Shown one piece after another: positions 25,746-35,156 of a DNA stretch of 64,000 bases. Within the stretch, counting starts at the first letter, position 1, and the number at the start of each line of letters is the position of its first letter. The notes beneath the pieces were generated by a model that made no database searches, was not told the DNA's origin, and saw only the letters and a program-made list of their open reading frames with translations. Source of the DNA: DASCQC01 sp036012865 (GTDB taxonomy: Bacteria; Pseudomonadota; Gammaproteobacteria; Comchoanobacterales; Comchoanobacteraceae); assembly GCA_036012865.1 (NCBI GenBank), contig DASCQC010000026.1, positions 62,001-126,000 on the forward strand, written 5' to 3'. Both the position numbers and the translations under genes were made by a program.

Positions 25746-25777
25746 AAGAGCAGTCTATATGGCTGCTCTTTCATTTT
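25746..25777 (+). terminator. Rho-independent terminator of the type I secretion operon
   Basis: An 8-bp perfect stem AAGAGCAG (25746-25753) / CTGCTCTT (25763-25770) with a 9-base loop, followed by TCATTTT. It lies in the 51-base convergent gap between the adaptor gene and the cargo-like gene on the minus strand and may act on both. Confidence 0.65.
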
Positions 25778-28145
25778 ACCCAGCTAACCCTTCCCATGGG
25801 GCGGCCTGATCAATGGCATATAAATGATCAAATTCAATTATTTGACTATTTCCATCACCAAATCCATTAATACCATTTTTAAATTCTAATTCATCCACTA
25901 CAGTATTGTCTGTTGGATTTGTAAAAGATAATGATGCTTTATTAACAACTCCGCCACTAGCATCGTCCTTATAACTCAGCTCACCACCATCTCTTCCACT
26001 ACCATCAATCTGTGCTTTAAATGTTGGGGTTGGTCCTGCTTCAAACCCACCTAGATCAAACCCCTGTATTTTATAGATAAGATTCATATCACCAACTCCA
26101 TCCACACCATTCATTATGATTCCAAGCTTATCTGGGTTATGTTCAATGTAATCATTCGCAGTTGGGGTATACGCAAAATCTGCATCAATCATACTATTTT
26201 CTATAAAGTACTTTTCTGTAATAGTATCATAGCCCCCTGCTTTAGATTGTCCTGGTAATATATATATTCCATGATCATGACTTGGATCACCAAGAGGGTT
26301 TCCATCATCTGTTACTGAATATGTGAATAGATTATAGCCTGAATAAGGGTCCGATGGATTACTATCTTCACCTGTTCGAGTTGTCACCGTTATATTATCA
26401 TTGTCATTATGAGTAAAGATATTCGCTCGACCAGTCCATAGGGATATATCAGCAGTAATAGTATCTGCTGCTTCCGTTCCATTGATGATTAATGGAGAAC
26501 TACCATCAATTTTAATGCCATCAACGGTTGGACTTTCAACTCCACTATTTGCTTTAATATCGTTCAAATATTCAGCGGTAATATCAACTTTTTTGAATGC
26601 CATAAAACCATTTAACCCATATTGAGCTTCTGCTATTACCAAATCAGTGTGATCTCCCTCTATATTAATCGTAATTTCAGGTGCTGCATCCGTATCTGTG
26701 TTTATAAATAGCTTGTATCGGGTTGCATATGCACTTCTGTCCACAAAAAGTTCATATTCTCCTCCCCCTGCTTGTAATGCATCACCTTCAAATACTTTGG
26801 TTGTGTTATTAAATTGCGTATCACCCACTAACCTGACTGTATTTGCAAAGCCAAATTCAAGTACATCACCACCACTGTTACCAGAAGCATCCACATTCGC
26901 CTGAGCGTTAAGTGGTTTAAAATTATTAATAGTATAAGTACCAGCACCTGCGTCAGTTACTTTTACTATTTCAATATATTCACTTCCAGCTACAGATAGG
27001 GTATTAGTCCCATCAAGTGTTGCAGTTACAGTGGTTGGTCCATAGTTGGTACCCGCTGTATTACTATTCAAGTAAAAACTATTTGCAAAGCTATTCCGAC
27101 TCCCTTCAAAATATTCAGCAACGTAAATTTTACTAAATTGAGCTAACAAAGTCTCAAGTCCAGCTGTAGTTCCAGTTAAAGTAAAACCTGCTCCATCAGA
27201 CAACTTATCTATACCAAAATATTCGACAAAGTTATATTTCACATGAGGCTGAGGGTCCACTCCTGTGTGTGACTCAGGAATAGAATCTGGTTCTAGCCCA
27301 TCGTAAGGGTGGATATTATACACAATCAAATTATCATAGGTTACTGCAGGAGCATCCACAATGGGTTCACGCATAACTAATTTTGTGGGTTCAACCACTA
27401 TTGCCTTTTCGACTACTTCAGCTTCTTCTGCCTCTGCTTCTTCTGCCTCTGCTTCAATAACTTCCTCAACTGCAGCTTCCTCTCCCTCTGCAGCAGCTGC
27501 TACGCCAGCTGGCGCTGCTCCTGCTCCTGCAACAGCTTTGGCCGCAACAGCTGCTGCTGCCACAGCGACTCCTTTTGCAATTGCTGATACTTTTGCTTTT
27601 TGACTGCCTGATTTAGATCTTGATTCCTCACTGTCTTCTTCTCCAAGACCCATTGCCATAGCGGCGGATGCTAACATTTCATCATCGACTGATTGCCCAA
27701 ACCCACCTTCTGAAGCTGATGCTAACTCATCTTGTTCTTCTCCAGATTCATCGCCCTCTTCCTGGGCTTTAGCATATCTCTCTTTTACCTCTGTTTCAGT
27801 CGCATCAGTGGTATTTGCTTCACCTGCCTGAGTATTAGCATTCGCTTGAGTTGAAGGGTTAGAGCTTCTTTGACTATCGCCTGAACCGGGTTTTCCTCTT
27901 GCTTTACCATTATTTTCACCACTGGGGTCATCTTCTGGAAAATCTCCTCCACCTAACTCTGCAGCCATGCCTGATTCACCGCCACCACTACTGGATGTTC
28001 CAGTTACAGATAACCCCTCTGCATTTACTTTTCCGCCGTAGTCACCTGATAATGAATCATTAGCATTACCAATATCATTTTGTACCTGCGGGGTCTCTGT
28101 TCTTAAATTTAATACTTTGTGTGCATTTAATGCTTCGTTTGCCAT
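25776..28145 (-). CDS. Putative type I secreted protein (large, repeat-poor)
   Basis: A 789-residue acidic protein without a Sec signal, converging on the type I secretion genes. Residues 1-180 are Gly/Ser/Asn/Glu-rich and probably disordered. Residues 185-220 are almost all Ala, Val and Gly. Residues 220-247 are an Ala/Glu tract from a 15-bp tandem repeat. The rest looks beta-rich, with many Thr, Asn and Asp. INGTEAADTITADI (554-567) followed by NDNDNITV recalls the start of an RTX calcium-binding block, but no run of GGxGxDxU nonapeptides is present. The C terminus (FDHLYAIDQAAPWEGLAG) could carry the secretion signal. Cargo status is inferred from position, composition and absence of Sec signal. 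AAGGG precedes the ATG. Confidence 0.6.
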   Translation of the reverse strand: MANEALNAHKVLNLRTETPQVQNDIGNANDSLSGDYGGKVNAEGLSVTGTSSSGGGESGMAAELGGGDFPEDDPSGENNGKARGKPGSGDSQRSSNPSTQANANTQAGEANTTDATETEVKERYAKAQEEGDESGEEQDELASASEGGFGQSVDDEMLASAAMAMGLGEEDSEESRSKSGSQKAKVSAIAKGVAVAAAAVAAKAVAGAGAAPAGVAAAAEGEEAAVEEVIEAEAEEAEAEEAEVVEKAIVVEPTKLVMREPIVDAPAVTYDNLIVYNIHPYDGLEPDSIPESHTGVDPQPHVKYNFVEYFGIDKLSDGAGFTLTGTTAGLETLLAQFSKIYVAEYFEGSRNSFANSFYLNSNTAGTNYGPTTVTATLDGTNTLSVAGSEYIEIVKVTDAGAGTYTINNFKPLNAQANVDASGNSGGDVLEFGFANTVRLVGDTQFNNTTKVFEGDALQAGGGEYELFVDRSAYATRYKLFINTDTDAAPEITINIEGDHTDLVIAEAQYGLNGFMAFKKVDITAEYLNDIKANSGVESPTVDGIKIDGSSPLIINGTEAADTITADISLWTGRANIFTHNDNDNITVTTRTGEDSNPSDPYSGYNLFTYSVTDDGNPLGDPSHDHGIYILPGQSKAGGYDTITEKYFIENSMIDADFAYTPTANDYIEHNPDKLGIIMNGVDGVGDMNLIYKIQGFDLGGFEAGPTPTFKAQIDGSGRDGGELSYKDDASGGVVNKASLSFTNPTDNTVVDELEFKNGINGFGDGNSQIIEFDHLYAIDQAAPWEGLAG
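27421..27455 (-). repeat. 15-bp tandem repeat inside the secreted-protein gene
   Basis: Plus-strand unit GCTTCTTCTGCCTCT occurs twice in perfect tandem plus a partial GCTTC. It encodes an Ala/Glu tract. The unit is a multiple of three, so copy-number change would alter protein length without breaking the frame. Confidence 0.85.
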
Positions 28146-28173
28146 ACAATACCCTTGTTAATGTGTCAATTTA

Positions 28174-28179
28174 ATTATA
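28174..28179 (-). promoter_or_regulatory. Possible -10 box of the secreted-protein gene
   Basis: A perfect TATAAT on the minus strand, 29 bases before the ATG at 28145. No convincing -35 is found at the right distance, so this is tentative. The 117-bp divergent gap is shared with hisS. Confidence 0.35.
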
Positions 28180-28262
28180 GTACAATCTTGAATTATTACT
28201 GGATTATTTACTTAATAATGATATATTAATGGTAACTTAACAATTTTTTCCCGAGATTAACT

Positions 28263-29537
28263 GTGACAAACAAATATAATCCTGTGCGAGGATTTCATGA
28301 CATTGCCCCTGAATCTTCTAAAATACGCGGTTATTTAGCTGATATTTTCTATCAATCTGCTCATTCACTTGGCTTTGACGAAATCCATTTTCCAGTGGTC
28401 GAGTCCTTAGATCTTTTCCAGCGCTCTGTAGGCAATAATACTGACATCGTTAACAAAGAAATGTACACACTTGAGGATCGGAATGGAACCCTGCTAGCAT
28501 TGCGCCCAGAGGGAACAGCGGGTTGTGTTAGAGCTGCACTCGCATTAGGACTTATTCATAATACCGTCCAACGCTTATACTACCAAGGACCTATGTTTCG
28601 TTACGAACGCCCTCAAAAAGGAAGGCTCCGTCAATTCCATCAAATAGGACTTGAGACCTTTGGACTTCAATCACCTGTAGCAGAACTTGAACTCATACAA
28701 CTCATGAACCATATATGGAAACAGTTAGGGATTCATGAAGAAGTACACCTGCATTTAAATTATCTTGGTGGAGCAGAAACTCAAAATAACTACCAAAAAG
28801 CCTTAAAGGACTATTTAACACCGCATGCTTCAAACCTTGATGAAGACTCTCAGCAACGATTGAATCACAATGTTCTAAGAATTTTAGATTCTAAAAACAC
28901 ACAAACACAAGAAATATTACTGTCTGCTCCTAAGCTCATAGAATTTTACTCTGATGATGAGCACGATTTGATAGAAAAGACGCTTGAATCATTACATCGG
29001 GCACATATTGACGCTGTTTTTGACCCCATGATCGTCCGAGGCTTAGATTACTACACTGGAATAGTCTTTGAGTGGATGACTGATAAGTTAGGAGCACAAG
29101 GGACTCTTTGCGCTGGGGGACGCTACGATGGACTTGTTGAGCAACTCGGTGGCAAACCCACACCTGCCGTGGGTCTTTCTGCAGGGGTAGAGCGCATTGA
29201 AGCTTTACTGTCTCTTAAAAACAATCCACAACCAGAGACAAATTGTGATCTTTATATTGGTATTAGCGGTGATGATACCTATCACTGGTTATTTCCATAC
29301 CTCAACCAATTACAAACGCTGAACCTTAACATTCGACAAGGTTCATCACTCTCTGGTATCAAAGCACACTTGAAAGCTGCCAATAAAATTTCGGCTAAAT
29401 ATTGCTTGCTTGCCGGCGAAGATGAACTTTCTCACAATAAAGTCGTGCTAAAGAATATGACTTCAGGGGTACAAATTGACCTTGCTCCTGAGGAGATATT
29501 AAACCCATTTAAACCTACACCAAAGGACTCTTTATGA
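28263..29537 (+). CDS. hisS: Histidyl-tRNA synthetase
   Basis: A 424-residue class II synthetase (E. coli 424) starting at GTG. Visible motifs: RGFHDI near the N terminus, motif 2 with GPMFRYERPQKGRLRQFHQIGLE, the HisA block GLDYYTGIVFE and motif 3 PAVGLSAGVERI, followed by the anticodon-binding domain. It is first of hisS-yfgM-der and overlaps yfgM by 4 bases (ATGA). Confidence 0.97.
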   Translation: MTNKYNPVRGFHDIAPESSKIRGYLADIFYQSAHSLGFDEIHFPVVESLDLFQRSVGNNTDIVNKEMYTLEDRNGTLLALRPEGTAGCVRAALALGLIHNTVQRLYYQGPMFRYERPQKGRLRQFHQIGLETFGLQSPVAELELIQLMNHIWKQLGIHEEVHLHLNYLGGAETQNNYQKALKDYLTPHASNLDEDSQQRLNHNVLRILDSKNTQTQEILLSAPKLIEFYSDDEHDLIEKTLESLHRAHIDAVFDPMIVRGLDYYTGIVFEWMTDKLGAQGTLCAGGRYDGLVEQLGGKPTPAVGLSAGVERIEALLSLKNNPQPETNCDLYIGISGDDTYHWLFPYLNQLQTLNLNIRQGSSLSGIKAHLKAANKISAKYCLLAGEDELSHNKVVLKNMTSGVQIDLAPEEILNPFKPTPKDSL

Positions 29538-30205
29538 AACAAGTTTTTGACGAAGATACCAATTACCAACAAGAATGGATTGCAGACAACTGGAAAAGCA
29601 TTCTTGTCTCCGTTCTAATATCACTTTGCATCGTCGGTGTACTTCAATGGTATCAACAGCAGCAGCTGGCTAAATCGCATGAAGCCTCCTTGCGTTATTT
29701 TACTTTTATCAACACCCAACATGATCCCAACCTCAAAAGTAACAACCATGATCTAGCTATCTCCATTATCACCGACTTTCCTAAAAGTCCCTATTCTAAT
29801 TTAGCTCGTTTATTTTTAGCTCAAGACAGTCAGCAGAACAAACAAGAACGCCAAGCCCTGCTCTATTATCAGCAAATTCTAGATTATAGTAGTGATGAGC
29901 ATTTAAAGGATATTGTTCTTTGGAGAATGGCTAATATTCATTATCATCAATCGTCTTATGATGCCGCCATACAAGATGTCATCAAAATTCAAAGTAAGGC
30001 CATCCAAATGGCCGCATCAACCATTCAAGCTAAAGCACTGACCAAACTTAACCGCAAACAAGAAGCTCTCGATGTCATCAATCAACAACTACAAGCCAAC
30101 CCAAGTGTTAACCAAGCTTTGACCGAAAGCCTTAAGGGACAACTAGAAATGGTCCAATCTGAATTAAACTCCTCTAAACAGCAATTAACCTCATCACTTC
30201 ACTAA
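29534..30205 (+). CDS. yfgM: YfgM-like TPR membrane protein
   Basis: A 223-residue protein with a short cytosolic N terminus, one membrane helix (about 24-40) and a periplasmic TPR-like helical domain. In E. coli, YfgM works beside PpiD at the Sec translocon. The order hisS-yfgM-der matches E. coli hisS-yfgM-bamB-der except that bamB is absent: der starts one base after the yfgM stop. A ppiD-like gene is also in this window (17850-19595). Confidence 0.88.
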   Translation: MKQVFDEDTNYQQEWIADNWKSILVSVLISLCIVGVLQWYQQQQLAKSHEASLRYFTFINTQHDPNLKSNNHDLAISIITDFPKSPYSNLARLFLAQDSQQNKQERQALLYYQQILDYSSDEHLKDIVLWRMANIHYHQSSYDAAIQDVIKIQSKAIQMAASTIQAKALTKLNRKQEALDVINQQLQANPSVNQALTESLKGQLEMVQSELNSSKQQLTSSLH

Positions 30206-30206
30206 A

Positions 30207-31514
30207 ATGACTATTATTAGCTTAATCGGACGCCCCAATGTCGGCAAATCAAGCCTATTTAATGCCTTGGTAGGAAAACGCCAAGCCATTGTGAGCCCTA
30301 TATCAGGAGTGACACGAGATAGGCACACTGCCGAGGCCGTAATTCATGACCAAACCTACCTTCTTGTTGATACCGCTGGCCTAACCGATGAAAATAGTAC
30401 CTTTAATGAAGCCATGAAGGCCCAGTCTGAAATAGCCATGATAACCTCTGATGTTTGTCTGTGGGTCATAGATCACCAAACAGGTTTAAGTTATGAGGAT
30501 CAAGCCGTATTAAATACCCTTCGAAAACAAGGCATACCCTGTTGGCTAATTGTTAACAAAGTAGATGATCGCAATGAACTTGAATCAGCTAAAGCTGACT
30601 ATTATTCTACTGGCATGAGCACAATCTTTACCGTCTCATGTAAAAAGAAAAATGGGCTTGAAAGCCTTAAATCATCCATCGCCCAACACTTCCCACCTCA
30701 AAGTAAAATAGAGAACAATTCCATTAAAATTGCTCTCATTGGCAAGCCCAATGTTGGTAAGTCCACTTTAGTTAATGCGTGTGTTAGAGAAGATAGGGTC
30801 ATTGTGTCTGATATCCCGGGTACGACACGGGATAGCGTTGAACTTAACTTCACCTACCAAGATCAAGCGTATACCATCATCGATACAGCCGGTTTAAAGC
30901 GAAAAACTAAAATTAATGACACCTTGGATCGATACGCTTCTTTTCGTACGTTAGCTAGCCTTAAAAAGGCTGATGCTGTTATATTTCTAGCAGATGGGAC
31001 CACCCCACTAAGCGCTCAAGACCAGAAACTTCTTGACCTTGTCGTCACCTATGCCAAACCTTTGGTCATAGCCATTAATAAAACTGACCTAGATTGTGAT
31101 GAATTTGATGCTGCAGAAGGCCAATTAGACCTTTATAAACACCTTTGGTTTATCCCTAAGATTCGTATCTCTGCCCGTAACAAAAAAGGTATTGGTAGGT
31201 TACTTAAAGAAATCAAAGTTGTCTATGATTCATCCACACCTGAGTTATCCACTTCACAACTCACCGAACTGCTTGAAAAAGCATTAGAACAGCATCAACC
31301 CCCACTGGTTGGCAATAGACGAATCAAACCCAGATTAGCTCACCCTATTGGTGTTGCACCACCCATCAGAATAGGCATTACAGGCAAACAGCTCAATCGA
31401 CTACCCAATCACTACAAACAGTACTTGCAAAGCTATTTTCAAAAATCTTTAAAAATTAGTGGAACCTGTGTTGAGATTGAATTCAAACAAGACCTCAACC
31501 CTTATTCTAAATGA
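30207..31514 (+). CDS. der: Ribosome-assembly GTPase Der (EngA)
   Basis: 435 residues with two GTPase domains in tandem followed by a KH-like domain. The P loops are GRPNVGKSS (about 8-16) and GKPNVGKST (about 184-192); each domain has its DTAG and NKxD motifs (NKVD, NKTD). Der is needed for late 50S maturation. It is shorter than E. coli Der (490), mainly in the inter-domain linker. It converges on the next gene with a 13-base overlap, the boundary of the accessory region. Confidence 0.97.
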   Translation: MTIISLIGRPNVGKSSLFNALVGKRQAIVSPISGVTRDRHTAEAVIHDQTYLLVDTAGLTDENSTFNEAMKAQSEIAMITSDVCLWVIDHQTGLSYEDQAVLNTLRKQGIPCWLIVNKVDDRNELESAKADYYSTGMSTIFTVSCKKKNGLESLKSSIAQHFPPQSKIENNSIKIALIGKPNVGKSTLVNACVREDRVIVSDIPGTTRDSVELNFTYQDQAYTIIDTAGLKRKTKINDTLDRYASFRTLASLKKADAVIFLADGTTPLSAQDQKLLDLVVTYAKPLVIAINKTDLDCDEFDAAEGQLDLYKHLWFIPKIRISARNKKGIGRLLKEIKVVYDSSTPELSTSQLTELLEKALEQHQPPLVGNRRIKPRLAHPIGVAPPIRIGITGKQLNRLPNHYKQYLQSYFQKSLKISGTCVEIEFKQDLNPYSK

Positions 31515-32017
31515 GACTTCTTGAGGTTATCATCAGATTTTTCCTCAACAACGCTAACACCTTCTACTATGTTTTTATACAATATACCCACGGGCATAAA
31601 CAACGCTGCTCTAGAAAAAGAAAGACTCATCACTAATTTTATCGGCACAAAGGTTGTTAATACGCCCATCCCCAAATAAAAACCATGTTTATCGATACGG
31701 TTTATCATATCTGTTATTTTATCTTTGAGGTATTCCCCTTCTAAATGATAAAGGGAACTTAAACCCTCTATCGTGAATACGTTGAGATGTAATTCACCCA
31801 AGGCCCCTAGCAAAATATACCCGACCAAACCTAAATACAGTGATGATGCCAAATAAATCAACCCGGGACCAACCACACACACACTGACAATTGATGACAG
31901 TATCAACGACCAAAATAGGCTTAATACACCTTCTGGAGATTGAGCATACACGATGAACTGTTCTTGGTACATCAATAACTTATCTTTGTACTTGTTCACT
32001 AACTTTTGAATATCCAA
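31502..32017 (-). CDS. Unknown membrane protein
   Basis: A 171-residue protein of no recognised family. Three or four hydrophobic segments are visible (about 32-55, 58-78 and 113-145), with a charged N terminus and a hydrophilic C-terminal tail ending EEKSDDNLKKSHLE. The frame opens with TTG at 32017, with no clear Shine-Dalgarno; ATG 31972 is an alternative giving 156 residues. It is the last gene of the minus-strand accessory run, and its end overlaps der by 13 bases. Confidence 0.55.
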   Translation of the reverse strand: MDIQKLVNKYKDKLLMYQEQFIVYAQSPEGVLSLFWSLILSSIVSVCVVGPGLIYLASSLYLGLVGYILLGALGELHLNVFTIEGLSSLYHLEGEYLKDKITDMINRIDKHGFYLGMGVLTTFVPIKLVMSLSFSRAALFMPVGILYKNIVEGVSVVEEKSDDNLKKSHLE

Positions 32018-32086
32018 CTTACTAATCTCTTATCATTTATCAAGTTTAACCCTAACACGTTTTTAAGGCATGTGTACAGATATTCA

Positions 32087-34351
32087 TTATTGATATGTTT
32101 TAATTGTACTCGTAACCTTTTCACTGCCTTTATGACTGACATAGGGACTAATAACGCCCAATGACTTGGATAATAGACCCTGACACAATTTTGCAGAACA
32201 CGTATAAACTCCTGGGCAACGAGGAATAGCCAACCTTGCAAACTTAAATATAGATACATTGATAATCAAAGCAAACCCCAACTGAAATATATTAGAGGAA
32301 TTCTTACCTATCTTTTTAATATTATCTATGACTGAACCTCTGGGCATTAAAAATGATCTAAAACTATCAACCCATGTTGAACTGTTTTTGACATTGCCTT
32401 TAGATTCAACCTGCCGAATTGCTAATGAAATATTCAACATCATCCCCACGATCAACTGTACGTCGCCTGTCGTTAACAAAGCTGCTGCCATCAACCCCAT
32501 AAAAGAAAGACACTCTAGACCCTTTATAACATCTGTTAAAGGAGGAAGAATTGTATTGCCTAGTCCTCCCACAAAATTAGTTACTTTACCCCATAACCCC
32601 CTAGGAACTGCACACAAAGACCTCATAACATCATGACCACTAGCGACCCATTCACACAATACATTGATGAGTTGTGTTGAAACATCAAAAATAAACTTGA
32701 ATGTGATTCCAACAGCATTGAAGTCTCTGAATAACAATAAAACAGAACTGATCGCAAGATAATTCATTGGATCAGATAAAAGAGATGAAATAGCTGTTCC
32801 ATAGATGACCGTATGGGGATAATAGATATTAAATGCAATCAAACCCAAGGAAAGGATAACCATCATGATATGTGAATAATTAACCTCTAATTCACCAGCA
32901 GTGTTATAATTTGCGCCCAAAAGGTTATAATTTACCCAGGAAATTAGGTTCATAGGACGCAACCATGCTACTAACCTAGTTGGGTTAAATAACAAACAAC
33001 TAATATAATAAAATAATGGAACATTGTGCACAATAACATTGGGAAAATTATCGACAGGATTGAATTCCCGAATCTTTTGAGTTGTCTTGACAACTCCTTT
33101 TTCATGATCTGTCTTTATCGTAACCTCAGAGGTATTTCCAATCTCTTCAACAAGACTAAATAGTTCTTTGAAGTAATTTTCATACTGACGCCTGGAAACT
33201 TCTTTCCTCATCAAATAACATTCTTTTTCAATGACCCTTATCTTTATTTCGATAGCCCTTCTGGCTAAATCTGCTGATTGATAGTTCAAATCAATCAACT
33301 TGGTCTCATCGTTATGTTCAGATTCAAGCTTGATGGACTTCTCTCTATGAGCAGTTTGTAATTGCTCCTTAAATTCATTAATTCCTTTTAGGAATTCTTT
33401 TATTTTATTATTAGCTATTTGATCTGAGTTTTGGAATTTGTCCTCCCATGATGTAAACAGTTTACCGAGCTCAACAGTACTTGATTTGATGAATTCTGAT
33501 TCAACCTCGGGAGATATACTACTATAAGTAGACGATATACCTTTCTTAACAGTGTGTGATCGGTATCGGTCCTTAAGCTTATCAATTTCTGTTCTGAATT
33601 CTTGTATCTTATTATCAGGCACTTTATCTGAGTTTGTGGATTTTTCCTCCCCTGATGTAACCAGTTTATCAAGCTCATCAATACTTGATTTGATGAAGGA
33701 TACTTCAAGATTGAGCAACTTCACCCCTTCATCTTCTCTCCAAATAAATTCAGTAAGGGAAGTTGGAGCCTCTTCAAAGGTTTGACTTGATGAAATTATC
33801 TCAATATAAGCAGTTTTTAATTGCTTCTTAAGTTCATTCACTTCTGTTCTGAATACTTTTATTTTATTGTTTAACGTCTCTATTGAAAAATCTTGAATTG
33901 AATCATAATCCCGACCTTTAGTTTCTTCATCTAGACTCTTTAATTTGCTGTTCAATGCAGCCATTTGCACTTTTGCTTTATCTATTACATCAGTACGCGA
34001 TCTTATCCACTCTGGTTTAATTGGAGATGTTTCTCCCCCCCCAGCAGCCATTTCTTGTTTAAAACCATCCCAATCTAACAAGACAGGCTGATTTGTTTTA
34101 TCTCTCCTATTTTCCTCAATGACTAACTTTCTATTAATTTGCTTCAAGGCATTATAATCATCAACAATCTTATCATCGATAGAAAACATTTGAAGACAAC
34201 GTTCTCTGAATTGATTGTATACATTCAACGAAAGAATAGCATAAGCTACCGATTGTACAGCAGTGACTGGACTAAAGAACAAAAGGGCTGGACTTAATGA
34301 TAACAGAGTACGCTTAATGCCCTCCATGTTAGCATGCAATAGATTACTCAT
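32087..34351 (-). CDS. Unknown large coiled-coil membrane protein
   Basis: A 754-residue protein of no recognised family. Residues about 15-45 are hydrophobic. Residues 60-400 are charged and predicted coiled coil, including a 68-residue duplicated unit (FIKSSIDELDKLVTS and FIKSSTVELGKLFTS). The C-terminal 330 residues hold several hydrophobic segments. The C-terminal layout resembles the neighbouring 314-residue protein at 36356-37300, suggesting distant paralogy. Such a fusion of coiled coil and multiple membrane helices is common among effectors or inclusion-membrane proteins of intracellular bacteria, but nothing here proves secretion. Confidence 0.6.
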   Translation of the reverse strand: MSNLLHANMEGIKRTLLSLSPALLFFSPVTAVQSVAYAILSLNVYNQFRERCLQMFSIDDKIVDDYNALKQINRKLVIEENRRDKTNQPVLLDWDGFKQEMAAGGGETSPIKPEWIRSRTDVIDKAKVQMAALNSKLKSLDEETKGRDYDSIQDFSIETLNNKIKVFRTEVNELKKQLKTAYIEIISSSQTFEEAPTSLTEFIWREDEGVKLLNLEVSFIKSSIDELDKLVTSGEEKSTNSDKVPDNKIQEFRTEIDKLKDRYRSHTVKKGISSTYSSISPEVESEFIKSSTVELGKLFTSWEDKFQNSDQIANNKIKEFLKGINEFKEQLQTAHREKSIKLESEHNDETKLIDLNYQSADLARRAIEIKIRVIEKECYLMRKEVSRRQYENYFKELFSLVEEIGNTSEVTIKTDHEKGVVKTTQKIREFNPVDNFPNVIVHNVPLFYYISCLLFNPTRLVAWLRPMNLISWVNYNLLGANYNTAGELEVNYSHIMMVILSLGLIAFNIYYPHTVIYGTAISSLLSDPMNYLAISSVLLLFRDFNAVGITFKFIFDVSTQLINVLCEWVASGHDVMRSLCAVPRGLWGKVTNFVGGLGNTILPPLTDVIKGLECLSFMGLMAAALLTTGDVQLIVGMMLNISLAIRQVESKGNVKNSSTWVDSFRSFLMPRGSVIDNIKKIGKNSSNIFQLGFALIINVSIFKFARLAIPRCPGVYTCSAKLCQGLLSKSLGVISPYVSHKGSEKVTSTIKTYQ
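33392..33696 (-). repeat. 204-bp direct duplication within the coiled-coil gene
   Basis: Segments 33392-33492 and 33596-33696 are recognisably the same sequence with substitutions, offset by 204 bp (68 codons). Shared words include GATTTGATGAA and CTCC-GATGTAA. The duplication lengthens the coiled coil and keeps the frame. Confidence 0.75.
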
Positions 34352-34526
34352 AACTTCTTTTCCTGAGATTATTTCATCATATCACTCAGCTTTTTATTTT
34401 TAAAGATGAATATTTATTATTTGAGTCACTAGGACTAAATAAGGGTTCATTAAAGTATGTTTTATGATCTAAACCCATTAAAAGTTAAGTCTACTCAAGT
34501 TACTCATAATCGGAAGGAGATTCTTC

Positions 34527-34958
34527 TTATTTAATGCCTAGAAACATAGATTCTGCATCATTTTCCTGTTCAATTTTTAGGTTATTAATTCTTTTATCAT
34601 GAATTTTGATAACCTCACTTTTTAGTAATGCTTGGAGATTATCCTGTGATATTTCAGTACTGCATACGGCTTCTTTTCGATCAAAGAAAATACTCCCAAT
34701 AGACAACCTAGAAAACACTTTATTAATACTCCTTTTCAATGTAGTCAACAGGGTTCTATTTTGTATTTTAAGAAATAACAAAGCACTTTTTGCTGAATAG
34801 AAACCTTGATTTCTTGCAAGGGTCAGCCATTTTTTTGCTTGTTCTAAATTTTTATCAATACCTAGCCCTACTTGATAAGATCTACCTAACAAATACGCCG
34901 CTCTCGATGGATCCACATCAATGAGTTTCTCAATGATATAGATATTATCCTCTTGCAT
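34527..34958 (-). CDS. Small Sel1-repeat protein
   Basis: A 143-residue protein. Residues about 17-55 (AAYLLGRSYQVGLGIDKNL, then EQAKKWLTLARNQG) fit one Sel1-like repeat, a helical TPR-like unit used in protein-protein contacts and frequent in Legionella and Coxiella. The remainder is unassigned. The ATG at 34958 follows AGGGG by 8 bases; an in-frame GTG at 34967 is possible. It lies in the minus-strand accessory run, 175 bp after the coiled-coil gene's start region in map order. There is no signal peptide. Confidence 0.6.
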   Translation of the reverse strand: MQEDNIYIIEKLIDVDPSRAAYLLGRSYQVGLGIDKNLEQAKKWLTLARNQGFYSAKSALLFLKIQNRTLLTTLKRSINKVFSRLSIGSIFFDRKEAVCSTEISQDNLQALLKSEVIKIHDKRINNLKIEQENDAESMFLGIK

Positions 34959-35156
34959 GACTTCCACCCCTAGTTGATTATTTTTAAACGAAGCCCAAAC
35001 AATATCAAATTAACCTAAATCTTTCAAGTGATATTTGATGAAAACCTAGGTTACTATAAATAAACGTTAGAATATCCATAAACACCTAAAATAGTGAGAC
35101 TAAACTCACTTCATTGTACTATTATCCAGGGTTCAAATCCTGATATATTTCTTTCC

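Noticed and set aside
27361..27603. Plus-strand frame rich in Ser/Ala/Thr within the secreted-protein gene
   Set aside because: A shadow of the Ala/Glu-rich coding strand produced by repeat composition.
25776..28145. Calling the secreted-protein gene an RTX protein
   Set aside because: Only one RTX-like start (NGTEAADTI) is present; there is no tandem set of GGxGxDxU nonapeptides.
35114..35145. T-loop-like sequence GGTTCAAATCC suggesting a tRNA
   Set aside because: No acceptor or anticodon stem could be built around it; the T stem itself has mismatches.
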